A stretch of 45,850 nt of DNA from a virus. The DNA lies in the IMG/VR virus record IMGVR_UViG_3300027741_000110, positions 1 through 45,850 of that record; one strand, 5' to 3'. The notes below the pieces were generated by a model that searched no databases, was not told where the DNA came from, and saw only the letters and a list, made by a program, of their open reading frames with translations. Below, in pieces: positions 38,951-45,850 of this stretch. Position 1 is the first letter of the stretch. Every line of letters begins with the position of its first letter. Both the position numbers and the translations under genes were made by a program.

Positions 38951-39363
38951 AATTTCCTACGCCAATACAGCGTGTTTTTGAAGCCCCAAGGCTTCGTCGG
39001 TTGGAACAACTTAAAACCTGTGGCAATTAAACTGTTTGCCGATGCCGGATTGTCGGTTGTATCAGTTACGACCCATCTCCACCCAAGAGCTTTTGCCTGT
39101 CGGAGGCGGACACGAATAAACTGTCTCTGTAATCCTTGTCCACGAGCAGCAGGAATAACACCTGCGCGACACAGATACCCGCAATCAATCCAACTAACGG
39201 TACGAACAAGGCCCGCAAAGCCAATATCCACACCATTCTCAGTAGCAATCCACCAAGAACCAAAATTTGTGTCAACTGGCTGGTCATAAGGTAAGCAAAT
39301 CTTTTGAAGTGCCGACAGCTTGTCCTGAATTGACTCTTTGCGAATGTCTACTCGTTTAAGCAT
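38947..39363 (-). CDS. GNAT-family N-acetyltransferase, copy B
   Basis: A 138-aa GNAT protein with motif A IPAARGQGLQRQFIRV. It aligns end to end with copy A. Substitutions are mostly conservative (for example AGVVPAA to AGVIPAA), so both appear under purifying selection. It has the same hairpin abutting the ATG and the same 4-base overlap with the metallophosphoesterase. Confidence 0.85.
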   Translation of the reverse strand: MLKRVDIRKESIQDKLSALQKICLPYDQPVDTNFGSWWIATENGVDIGFAGLVRTVSWIDCGYLCRAGVIPAARGQGLQRQFIRVRLRQAKALGWRWVVTDTTDNPASANSLIATGFKLFQPTKPWGFKNTLYWRRKL

Positions 39364-39382
39364 GAGCGTATTGAAAACGCTC
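39364..39382 (-). promoter_or_regulatory. Hairpin abutting the GNAT start codon, copy B
   Basis: Same 6-bp stem and 7-nt loop as at 1360-1378, inside a 46-nt stretch that is identical in the two copies, from the ATG back across the intergenic gap into the endolysin C-terminus. The endolysin codons just upstream differ at synonymous sites. Confidence 0.55.
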
Positions 39383-39394
39383 GGTGTGACGCCG

Positions 39395-39904
39395 TTATGA
39401 CATTGATAATGCAGTTGCGTTTACTTCTTTGACCCTGCGCTCCCATCCCTTGCCAAATGTTTGCCACGTTTGGAGCATTTTGAGATACGCTAAACGGTAC
39501 GCACAATAATCGTTGATAAGTTCTTTTGCGTCTTTATTTAGTACAGCTTGGATTGTCTTGTCGCCAATAATGCCATCTGCGTACACGTTTACACAAGCTT
39601 GCAACCACTTGGCGGCACGGCCCGGGCCTGAGTTAATCGCCGCATCAAACACCACGTAATCCACGCCTGCTGGCAGAGCATCGCCTTTGATCTTATCCCA
39701 GTACTTGTTCTTGTACAGCGGGCCAACATCAGCGGGGGTCAAGGCACGCATGGCTTTTTCGTCTACTGGGTGGCCGCAGTGTTCTTCCCAGACTGTCTTG
39801 GTACAGCCGAGGTTGGTCATGCCGCCCGGGTCTTTGGGATTATTAACGTAGCCGCCTTCGTGTACGAGGACAGCGGCAAGGGCTTTGGGGAAATTGGCGT
39901 TCAT
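39395..39904 (-). CDS. GH108 endolysin, copy B
   Basis: A 169-aa muramidase with LVHEGGYV (catalytic Glu at residue 16), DPGGMTNLGCTKTVW, YWDKIKGDALP and the INSGPGRAAKWLQ C-terminal domain. Same length and layout as copy A. Differences concentrate in residues 20-75, around the substrate-facing loops, while the C-terminal half is almost unchanged. It overlaps the holin stop by four bases. Confidence 0.92.
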   Translation of the reverse strand: MNANFPKALAAVLVHEGGYVNNPKDPGGMTNLGCTKTVWEEHCGHPVDEKAMRALTPADVGPLYKNKYWDKIKGDALPAGVDYVVFDAAINSGPGRAAKWLQACVNVYADGIIGDKTIQAVLNKDAKELINDYCAYRLAYLKMLQTWQTFGKGWERRVKEVNATALSMS

Positions 39905-40311
39905 TTTCTGCCCTTCATATCAGCCAGCTTTTCAAGCGTGCGACCGCCAAAGTAAGCGCCCATTACCAGCATGCCCCACTGCCCAAGCAAAGTAACGTAG
40001 GACTCAGCAATGTGAAAGCCTGTGCCGTCCATAATGGCCAAAGCAAGGTATGCGCTCAAGATGTAGACCAGCGTCAAAGGGCGCACGTTCTTGGACAGCC
40101 AAGAATCAGAAGCCATGTCGGCTTTCCAGCGATCCGAAGTGTTGGTCTGCTCAATCCCAACCAGCTTGGTTTCATTTGCCATCGCGGCAAGCTCCCCGTT
40201 TTGGGCCAGCACCGCCAGATCAAGTTGGGCCTTGGCTTTGGCTTCAGGATCGGGAATCAGTTTGTCGATAAGCTTGCCACCGATATTTAGTATTGCATCG
40301 AGTCCAAACAT
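39901..40311 (-). CDS. Holin, 3-TM family, copy B
   Basis: A 136-aa membrane protein like copy A at the N-terminus (ILNIGGKLIDKLIPDPEAKA, then LAVLAQNGELAAMANE), but clearly different in the membrane part (VRPLTLVYILSAYLALAIMDG and GQWGMLVMGAYFGGRTLEKL). The shared ends and changed core suggest exchange of the pore-forming part between lineages. It directly follows the spanin-like gene and is coupled to the endolysin. Confidence 0.85.
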   Translation of the reverse strand: MFGLDAILNIGGKLIDKLIPDPEAKAKAQLDLAVLAQNGELAAMANETKLVGIEQTNTSDRWKADMASDSWLSKNVRPLTLVYILSAYLALAIMDGTGFHIAESYVTLLGQWGMLVMGAYFGGRTLEKLADMKGRK

Positions 40312-40312
40312 A

Positions 40313-40612
40313 TCATCTGCCTTTCAGTCGTTCAAGAATAATGGCAATGTCTTGCCGATTGTTTGCAATGTCGTCGCGGTTTTTTTGGATTTCTTTTTCC
40401 AAATCTTGACGTAGTTTTTCACGTGCTAACTCAGCACCTGAGTTTGGTGATTGCCTATTGTCTGACGTAACAACAAGGCTAATTTTGCTGTTGAGTATTG
40501 TGACCTCATGGCCCAGATTGGACAAAGCCGACATTAAGTACACCACGCATGAAAACAGCAGTGGCAACAAAGCAAACGTGAGTTTTTCAATCAAAGCTCC
40601 TTTGTCGTCCAT
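40313..40612 (-). CDS. Spanin-like / membrane coiled-coil protein
   Basis: A 99-aa protein with an N-terminal TM (LIEKLTFALLPLLFSCVVYL) and a long charged coiled coil (LAREKLRQDLEKEIQKNRDD and after). This layout fits an inner-membrane spanin (Rz-like) or another lysis accessory. It has AAAGGAG before the ATG at 40612 and no equivalent in copy A, where the RNA is followed directly by the holin. Confidence 0.65.
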   Translation of the reverse strand: MDDKGALIEKLTFALLPLLFSCVVYLMSALSNLGHEVTILNSKISLVVTSDNRQSPNSGAELAREKLRQDLEKEIQKNRDDIANNRQDIAIILERLKGR

Positions 40613-40631
40613 ATCAACTCCTTTAATTTGG

Positions 40632-40696
40632 GGCAGACATTAGCCCGTTAGGATGGTCTGCCAGCACCCCCTTTACCCCGGAGTCGGGTCGGGCTA
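40632..40696 (-). ncRNA. Candidate structured RNA (H-type pseudoknot plus hairpin), copy B
   Basis: On the minus strand: A TAGCCCG (40696-40690), hairpin CCCG-ACTC-CGGG (40688-40677), GTAAA, the invariant GGGGGTGCT, B GGCAGAC (40662-40656), CATCCTAA, A' CGGGCTA (40647-40641), AT, B' GTCTGCC (40638-40632). The strand A change (A to G) is matched in A' (T to C), and three of the four hairpin pairs differ by double changes from copy A. TAG at the start of A is the stop codon of the upstream 70-aa gene. One extra A lies before A'. Confidence 0.7.
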
Positions 40697-40906
40697 TATC
40701 CCTAAAATCTTTTTGACGAACTCTGCGGCTACACCGGGGCCAAGCAACACAGCCGCAATCACTACATACAAAAGGTACTCGATCTTGGTCATGCGCTTGG
40801 AGCCGTCATCAAAACGTCCCTGAATGCTTTCATACCGTTCGGCGCAAATTTGCTCATGAGTAGACAATCTTGCCTCCGTTTCGGTGATCATTTTTATATC
40901 GTGCAT
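40694..40906 (-). CDS. Small TM protein upstream of the lysis RNA (70 aa)
   Basis: A 70-aa protein with an N-terminal helix (ETEARLSTHEQICAERYESIQ) and a C-terminal TM (EYLLYVVIAAVLLGPGVAAEF), the reverse order of the 73-aa protein in copy A. Its TAG stop is part of the structured RNA. The start overlaps the end of the HNH/AP2 gene by 13 bases, so MITETEARL, five codons in, could also be the start. Confidence 0.6.
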   Translation of the reverse strand: MHDIKMITETEARLSTHEQICAERYESIQGRFDDGSKRMTKIEYLLYVVIAAVLLGPGVAAEFVKKILGI

Positions 40907-41403
40907 GATGTGTGCAATTTTCTTTTAGCAATCAAGTACGCTTGGTGACCTGTTTCGGGATCTTCAAAATACCCAAGGTGAATTTTTTTGCCATCAAGGT
41001 TTATATGGGCCGAAAACTTGTTTGCAGCCTTGTAATATGAAACCCCAAGAAACCCCGAAGTGTTGTGCCTCGGCGGTTTTCTGTGGTTGTGGATGTTTTG
41101 CTGTTGAGTCACTTCGCGCAAGTTGCATAGCCTGTTGTCAAGTCCGTTGCCATTGAGATGATCAATTGTTTTAGGAATGTAGCCATAAGTCAAAAACCAT
41201 GCAAATTGATGGCCTCTCATTCGCCTGCCACACACGCCTATTTGCAAATACCCAGCGTTGACAACACCAACTTTGTCACCAGCTTTTTTGTGGCCTGATG
41301 TTTTCAAGCGCGTAAAGGCCCCAGTCTCTGGATCGTAAGCGAGGTATTGGCTCACCAATTCCTTGGTGAACTCCTTGCCAATAAAAGAAACGGGGCCTTT
41401 CAT
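40894..41403 (-). CDS. HNH homing endonuclease with AP2 DNA-binding domain
   Basis: A 169-aa selfish endonuclease. The HNH part includes KTIDHLNGNGLDNRLCNLREV (D-H, N, N of the HNH_3 group). The C-terminus is an AP2 domain (SGFLGVSYYKAANKFSAHIN, then GKKIHLGYFEDPE). It nicks or cuts DNA at a target to copy itself between phages. It stands between the 53-aa and 70-aa genes of the second block and is absent from copy A. Confidence 0.9.
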   Translation of the reverse strand: MKGPVSFIGKEFTKELVSQYLAYDPETGAFTRLKTSGHKKAGDKVGVVNAGYLQIGVCGRRMRGHQFAWFLTYGYIPKTIDHLNGNGLDNRLCNLREVTQQQNIHNHRKPPRHNTSGFLGVSYYKAANKFSAHINLDGKKIHLGYFEDPETGHQAYLIAKRKLHTSCTI

Positions 41404-41406
41404 ATT

Positions 41407-41568
41407 TTACTCAGCCGCTGGCTCTTCAATCGCAGTAGGCTCTGCACCTTGCGCTGATGCTTGCTTTTGGATCTCTTGGATCAAGCCTGCGACCTCAACA
41501 AATGGACGATTGCCCAAATATTGAAGGACGGCGTTCACCAGATCCGTTGTCAATTTCAACTCATTCAT
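41407..41568 (-). CDS. Small protein (53 aa)
   Basis: A 53-aa protein (KLTTDLVNAVLQYLGNRPFV, then LIQEIQKQ and an acidic end EPTAIEEPAAE). GGAG about seven bases upstream supports the ATG at 41568. Small acidic proteins of this kind are common near tail fibres; the role is unknown. Confidence 0.7.
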   Translation of the reverse strand: MNELKLTTDLVNAVLQYLGNRPFVEVAGLIQEIQKQASAQGAEPTAIEEPAAE

Positions 41569-41620
41569 TTTCAAACTCCATGTAAATTACCGCTGATAGG
41601 GGCAGCGGCGTGACCCCGTA

Positions 41621-41920
41621 TTAAGCCCAAGGAACGCCAGTCTCTTGCACAGGGTTGATCTGTGCGTCAATTTGGCCTTGCAAGCTGGTTTCCACCGTGT
41701 CTTTGCCAAGCGCATTTTGAACCCAACCAACCACAATGGCTTCGGTCAGGTCAGCGTAGGGGACGAATGTTTCACCGGGCTGTTGTGTGTAGCCCACAGT
41801 GCCGTAGGTTGAGGCGGTGTAAGTGCCATCAGTGGCAGATACAAAATAATGGACTGTGACCACGAACCCATCGGAGGTTAAGCGGTTCATTTCATTAATT
41901 GACCAAAGGTAGGTAGTCAT
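41621..41920 (-). CDS. Tail-fibre-associated protein (99 aa), unknown
   Basis: A 99-aa protein (YLWSINEMNRLTSDGFVVTV, then HYFVSATDGTYTASTYGTVG and NPVQETGVPWA). I recall this type in many environmental phages beside tail-fibre genes (DUF7936-like). It may be part of the fibre base. A short inverted repeat at 41590-41608 follows it. Confidence 0.65.
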   Translation of the reverse strand: MTTYLWSINEMNRLTSDGFVVTVHYFVSATDGTYTASTYGTVGYTQQPGETFVPYADLTEAIVVGWVQNALGKDTVETSLQGQIDAQINPVQETGVPWA

Positions 41921-41932
41921 GTTGATATTTCC

Positions 41933-42466
41933 TTAGTTAAAGTGATTTGATTTTTGCTGATTCAATTTTGCCGGAATTACTTGCATGTTCCAAGGCACAT
42001 GAAGTCCCGAAACAGTTTTTCCTTGCAGCGGAACAATGTGGTCAACGTGCCAATCAAAGCCAAACAGTTGCTTGCGTTTGTTGGCAATGTCGTAGGCTTG
42101 CTCCATCATCCAGTGGTCATCTTCAGTCAACCATGATGGTGTACGGTATTTTTTTGCCGCTTCACGTTTCATCCATTTGGCGTTAACTTTGTCTTTGTTG
42201 GCTTGTGCCCAATCCCGATAAATGCTTTTTAAACGATCTGGATTTGCATTGCGCCATGCTTGAATTGCAGTTTGGTATGTGTCTTGATTGTTGTCCCGCC
42301 ATTCTTGCGCTTTAACCAATCTGGCGTCATGATACTTTTGTGTTTTATTTTTGCAACGGATTGATTCACACTCTTTGCAATGCGACATATAGCCCGACTT
42401 GTGAGTTGAGCTACTATAAAAAGCCTCAAAAGGCTTATCAACATGGCAACGTGTGCAGTTTTTCAT
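41933..42466 (-). CDS. HNH endonuclease with N-terminal zinc ribbon
   Basis: A 177-aa free-standing HNH nuclease. The N-terminus has a zinc-ribbon CTRC...CKEC (residues 4-33). A long basic helical region follows (AQEWRDNNQDTYQTAIQAWR). The nuclease site is FDWHVDHIVPLQG, then LHVPWNMQV and NQQKSNHF. It overlaps the fibre stop by four bases, the usual place for a homing endonuclease inserted after a tail gene. Confidence 0.85.
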   Translation of the reverse strand: MKNCTRCHVDKPFEAFYSSSTHKSGYMSHCKECESIRCKNKTQKYHDARLVKAQEWRDNNQDTYQTAIQAWRNANPDRLKSIYRDWAQANKDKVNAKWMKREAAKKYRTPSWLTEDDHWMMEQAYDIANKRKQLFGFDWHVDHIVPLQGKTVSGLHVPWNMQVIPAKLNQQKSNHFN

Positions 42467-44574
42467 TTTGCTTCTAGTGTAGCAATACGCTGTGTTAATG
42501 ATTCAATTATTGCTTGCTGTTCTTGGATGGCTTTGACCAATGTTGGAATCAGTGTTTCATGGTTTATGTTTTTATACTCAATACCGTCACCACCAGCTTT
42601 TGATACACCAACACATTCTGGAAATACTGTTTCAAATTCATCGGCAATAAAACCAGCAGCGTTTTTCTTGTCTTGACCTTTGCCTTCTTTCCAATCAAAT
42701 CTGCGAGGTTTGAGCGCCATTATTGCATCAAGACCCGTATCAATATCACGGACATTTTCTTTAAGACGTTGGTCAGAAATAGCAGTGATTACAACTGAAG
42801 TGGCATGAACTGTACCGCCCATATCAACATAAAAACGATATGCTGAAGCACCTGTTGAATACAAATAATAAGTTGCATCAGCACTTGTAGATGTTGATTT
42901 TGTTGTATATAAAGCCCCTGTTCCATCTACTTGAAAACCTACCGATGCAGCAGCAGATGCTGTTTTCCCCACCAGTAAAGTCCCACTGGAGTCGATACGG
43001 GCGCGTTCTGCCGCACCAACATAAAAGTAAATAGGTTTAGTTGCTGAGTTTGTGGCGATTTGAGTGCCTGTTGCATCGCTACGCAAAAATGACCCGTGCG
43101 TATTGTTCTGTACTTGAATTCCAACATCAGCAACGTTTGAATAGGCGTGAACTCTATCGCTTGGACTTGTAGTACCAATACCGAAATTCCCACTGGAGTC
43201 TATACGGGCACGTTCTGAGCCTGCTACAAAATCATACCAACGATATTCTCCGGTTGTCAGGACTTGAGTAGTCCACTTAGCAGTTCCGTTATTGTAAAAA
43301 TTAATTCCAGTGTTGTTTCCTGATGCGGCATCAATAGATATTGCAGCAGCGCCGCTGGCTGGAACTACAGCAAGACGAGCCGAATAAGTGCTTGTGGGGC
43401 TTGTAGTGCCAACTCCCAAATTCCCGCTGGCATCCAGCGTCATCGCCTGAGTAAACGTGATGGCATTACCTGCTGTGCCAGAGGGGGCGTTGCGCCAAAC
43501 GTGAGAGCCTTGGAATTGATAATAATCAGATGCTGCTGCTGTATTTTTGTATATGTAATTGGTTCCGTTAAAGTAAGAATTATTGCCAACTTGCAAACTT
43601 ACGGAATCACCAAAAATATAAGCACCAGAAGACCCCATTTGCATGACTTTAGGGCCGCTTCCCCAAGCACTCGGAGTAACACCCAGTCCAAGGTTACCGG
43701 AGGAGTCTATTAACGCTTTTGTTGAACCTTCAATCTGAAAAGCAATTCCATCAGAAGCACCAGAGCCGACTGAATTTAAAGTTAATTGTCCAGTTGATGA
43801 TGCTTTATTTGATATTTCTCCATAAACACCATTGGCTGTACTTCCAAGACGCATAGTTCCATTGTTTGCATTTGAAGCGTCTGAAACTGCAAGCCTGACA
43901 CTGGGTGAAGTAATGCCAATACCCAAATTCCCACTGGCATCAAGCGTCATTGCTTGGGTGAAAGTAATGGTATTGCCTGCTGTGCCAGAGGGGGCGTTGT
44001 ACCAAGCGTGAACTCCAGCACCTTGTTGATATAGTGTAGCCGCAGCAGTTGTAATGTATTTTGAAGCCCCGCCAATACTTGCGTAGTTGTTGGATAGGTA
44101 AACGTCTGTGCTTCCGTTGTAAACCAACGAACCTATAGCACCAACTTGAAATGCTTTAAATGTTGAAGTCCAAGCACTAGGAGTAACACCCACGCCCAAA
44201 TTCGTCCCATCAAACACGAGCGCAGAACCAGTAGCCAATGCACTTGAAGATGATGCGTAGACCACACCGTTAGCGGTAAAGGATGTTAGTCCTGTGCCGC
44301 CGTTGGTCGTTGCCAATGTGCCTGCAAGAGTCACAGCACCTGTCGTTGCGGTGTTTGGTGTGAATCCTGTTGTACCCGCGCTGAAGGATGATACGTTGAC
44401 GCTACCTGCCTTGGAGGCCATCACCTGAACAACACCGCTGCTATCCTTATAAAACAACTTTCCGTCGTTGGTGTTGATTGCCAACTCACCAGCAACCAAG
44501 TTAGCGGCCAAAGGCACGTTTGTGGCTGTAGCGCTGTAGTACAGCGAAATCGGGGTGTAGTTTGTAGCTGCCAT
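42463..44574 (-). CDS. Tail fibre with C-terminal S74 self-cleaving chaperone (second set)
   Basis: A 703-aa fibre. The N-terminus (TPISLYYSATATNVPLAANL, then GELAINTNDGKLFYKDSSG) is a typical tail-binding part. The shaft has repeated ERARIDSSG and TQAMTLDASGNLG units. The C-terminus is the S74 chaperone: SDQRLKENVRDI with the likely cleavage serine, AAGFIADEFETVFPE, and a terminal coiled coil (LTQRIATLEAK). DNA at about 44215-44330 resembles 10670-10800 in the other fibre, a possible crossover point. Confidence 0.87.
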   Translation of the reverse strand: MAATNYTPISLYYSATATNVPLAANLVAGELAINTNDGKLFYKDSSGVVQVMASKAGSVNVSSFSAGTTGFTPNTATTGAVTLAGTLATTNGGTGLTSFTANGVVYASSSSALATGSALVFDGTNLGVGVTPSAWTSTFKAFQVGAIGSLVYNGSTDVYLSNNYASIGGASKYITTAAATLYQQGAGVHAWYNAPSGTAGNTITFTQAMTLDASGNLGIGITSPSVRLAVSDASNANNGTMRLGSTANGVYGEISNKASSTGQLTLNSVGSGASDGIAFQIEGSTKALIDSSGNLGLGVTPSAWGSGPKVMQMGSSGAYIFGDSVSLQVGNNSYFNGTNYIYKNTAAASDYYQFQGSHVWRNAPSGTAGNAITFTQAMTLDASGNLGVGTTSPTSTYSARLAVVPASGAAAISIDAASGNNTGINFYNNGTAKWTTQVLTTGEYRWYDFVAGSERARIDSSGNFGIGTTSPSDRVHAYSNVADVGIQVQNNTHGSFLRSDATGTQIATNSATKPIYFYVGAAERARIDSSGTLLVGKTASAAASVGFQVDGTGALYTTKSTSTSADATYYLYSTGASAYRFYVDMGGTVHATSVVITAISDQRLKENVRDIDTGLDAIMALKPRRFDWKEGKGQDKKNAAGFIADEFETVFPECVGVSKAGGDGIEYKNINHETLIPTLVKAIQEQQAIIESLTQRIATLEAK

Positions 44575-44594
44575 GATTTATTCCTTGAAGATGA

Positions 44595-45850
44595 TTAGAA
44601 CGTGCCGCCAGCAACACCGTATATTGTGCCAGTTCCACCAGCGGTTATTGGCAAAGTTCCAGATGTCAATACAGATGCCGATGATGCATACAAAGCACCG
44701 CCGCTTGTGAACGGCGTTGCACCAGACAATCCAGTACCACCTGCACTTGTTCCCAAATTGCCAAATGCTGGAGCACTTGCACCTGCGCTGATGAGAGCTT
44801 GTCCAGATGTTCCTACTGAACTATACGCATGGGCTGTTCCAGTTCCATAGCCAACACCACCCGCAGTTGGCGTTGCTGTGCTATTTGTGCCGCCATTGGC
44901 AATAGCAAGTGTTCCAGCTACTGTTATGTCTCCAGAAGTTGCCGTAGCAGGCGTCAAGCCCGTGGTTCCAAAGCTGATGGTGGTCACCGCCACACCCGAC
45001 AATGTAGACCACTGAGGTGCAGTTCCAGACGATGTCAAGATTTGGCCGTTTGTGCCAATACCTAACTTGGACAATGCTGTGCCTGTAGCGTAATAAGGCA
45101 GATCGCCTGCGGTGTACGTTGTCAGGCCAGTACCACCGTTTGAGGTGATCAGCGTACCAGCCAATGTTATTGCACCAGAAGTGGCGCTTGATGGCGTAAA
45201 CCCAGTCGTGCCTGCGCTGAATGTGGTAACAGCAACACCAGACAGGGTAGACCATTGCGGGGCCGTAGCGCCACTGTTTACAGTCAATACCTGTCCAGCA
45301 GTTCCAATACCAAGCCTTGTTCCAGCGCCAACTGCACCGCCATAAATAATATCGCCAAGCGTGGTCATTGGCGATAACGCATTGAATGCACTTGATGCAG
45401 TTAATTGGCCTGTTCCACCATTGGCAATTGGTAATGCAGTGCCAGACAAAGTAACCGCAAATGTGCCAGAGCCTGTGATCGGGGAGCCAGCAACATTTAA
45501 GAATGTCGGAACGCTCATTGCAACCGAAGTTACTGTTCCATTTGTACCGTTTGATGCGGCAGTAATTTGCCCTTGACCATTAACCGTGATGTTGGCGTTT
45601 GTATAGCTACCAGCACTCACTGCTGTATTGGCAATTGAAATAGTCCCCGTAGAAGTAATTGGGCCACCTGTGAGGCCCGTTCCAGTCGCAACTGAGGTAA
45701 CACCAGTACCCGTAACAACAGAGCCCCACGCGCCGTTTGCGTAGCCTTCAAAAGTTGCCGTCGTGGTGTTGTAGCGAAACATCCCGTTGACGGGGCCAAG
45801 GCTTCGTTGAGCAGTTGTTCCAGCAGGAAAAGCAATGCTTCCAGTGCCGG
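44595..45850 (-). CDS. Tail fibre shaft protein (5' end cut by window edge)
   Basis: At least 418 codons, open to the right edge: the frame continues upstream of the ATG at 45782 as GTGSIAFPAGTTAQRSLGPV, joined to NGMFRYNTT, so the ATG is internal. The protein is built from fibre modules with G/T-rich repeats (SGVAVTTFSAGTTGFTPSSA, its near-copy TTISFGTTGLTPATA, and GGTGLTTYTAGDLPYY). Only 20 bases separate it from the 703-aa gene, so the two may form one fibre together. Confidence 0.8.
   Translation of the reverse strand, partial: GTGSIAFPAGTTAQRSLGPVNGMFRYNTTTATFEGYANGAWGSVVTGTGVTSVATGTGLTGGPITSTGTISIANTAVSAGSYTNANITVNGQGQITAASNGTNGTVTSVAMSVPTFLNVAGSPITGSGTFAVTLSGTALPIANGGTGQLTASSAFNALSPMTTLGDIIYGGAVGAGTRLGIGTAGQVLTVNSGATAPQWSTLSGVAVTTFSAGTTGFTPSSATSGAITLAGTLITSNGGTGLTTYTAGDLPYYATGTALSKLGIGTNGQILTSSGTAPQWSTLSGVAVTTISFGTTGLTPATATSGDITVAGTLAIANGGTNSTATPTAGGVGYGTGTAHAYSSVGTSGQALISAGASAPAFGNLGTSAGGTGLSGATPFTSGGALYASSASVLTSGTLPITAGGTGTIYGVAGGTF

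Noticed and set aside
41590-41608. Third pseudoknot-like element (CCGCTG/CAGCGG stem whose loop CCCC could pair with upstream GGGG)
   Set aside because: Only four loop pairs and no second copy to compare; chance is too likely.
1-45850. tRNA genes, integrase or CI-like repressor
   Set aside because: I looked on both strands and found no cloverleaf-like segment with a T-arm, no tyrosine or serine recombinase motifs and no XRE-type repressor gene. A computed scan could still reveal a weak tRNA.

Overview
The window reads as double-stranded DNA tailed-phage sequence with no bacterial housekeeping genes. Its structural genes follow the order and sizes of the P22-like podovirus assembly module: small and large terminase, portal, scaffold, coat, gp4-like and gp10-like tail factors, fibre and tailspike, then gp7/gp20/gp16-like ejection proteins. 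I see no integrase, excisionase or CI-type repressor and no tRNA gene. The style of the small proteins and the perfect CTGT-N8-ACAG (LexA-type) site suggest a proteobacterial host, perhaps a freshwater betaproteobacterium, but this is inference.

Layout. (1) 1-25333, minus strand: one long late operon read from the small terminase (25333) down through packaging, head, tail and ejection genes to a lysis cassette (73-aa membrane protein, structured RNA, 3-TM holin, GH108 endolysin), then a GNAT acetyltransferase and a metallophosphoesterase cut by the left edge. (2) 25334-25957: a non-coding region packed with copies of a GTAAGTC-core repeat, a LexA-like box, an ATGTAA palindrome and a plus-strand promoter; this is the best candidate for a replication origin or control region. 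(3) 25958-27727, plus strand: a small-gene operon unlike its surroundings in base usage, closed by a strong terminator. (4) 27752-33894, minus strand: a replication operon (primase-helicase, PolA-type polymerase, putative ssDNA-binding protein, Cas4/DUF2800-like nuclease). (5) 33992-37977, plus strand: VRR-NUC nuclease, SNF2-type helicase and about fourteen tiny, tightly coupled genes ending in a very acidic protein. (6) 37967-45850, minus strand: a second, diverged copy of the metallophosphoesterase, GNAT, endolysin and holin block, followed by a different lysis-proximal region (spanin-like protein, two HNH endonucleases, two tail-fibre genes, the last cut by the right edge).

The two lysis blocks line up without net indel at an offset of exactly 38,004 bases from position 1 to about 1900. 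The first 127 bases are identical and similarity then drops. The most economical reading is that 1-38004 is one complete circularly closed phage genome, and that 38005-45850 is the corresponding region of a co-occurring relative joined through a shared 127-base assembly node. A real genome with two lysis cassettes is the alternative.

The two diverged copies make a natural comparison. Upstream of each lysis gene set lies a roughly 64-nt element that can form an H-type pseudoknot enclosing a small hairpin. Four base pairs differ between the copies by compensatory double substitutions, and the first strand begins with the stop codon of the upstream gene. This is the strongest candidate for an undescribed system in the window.
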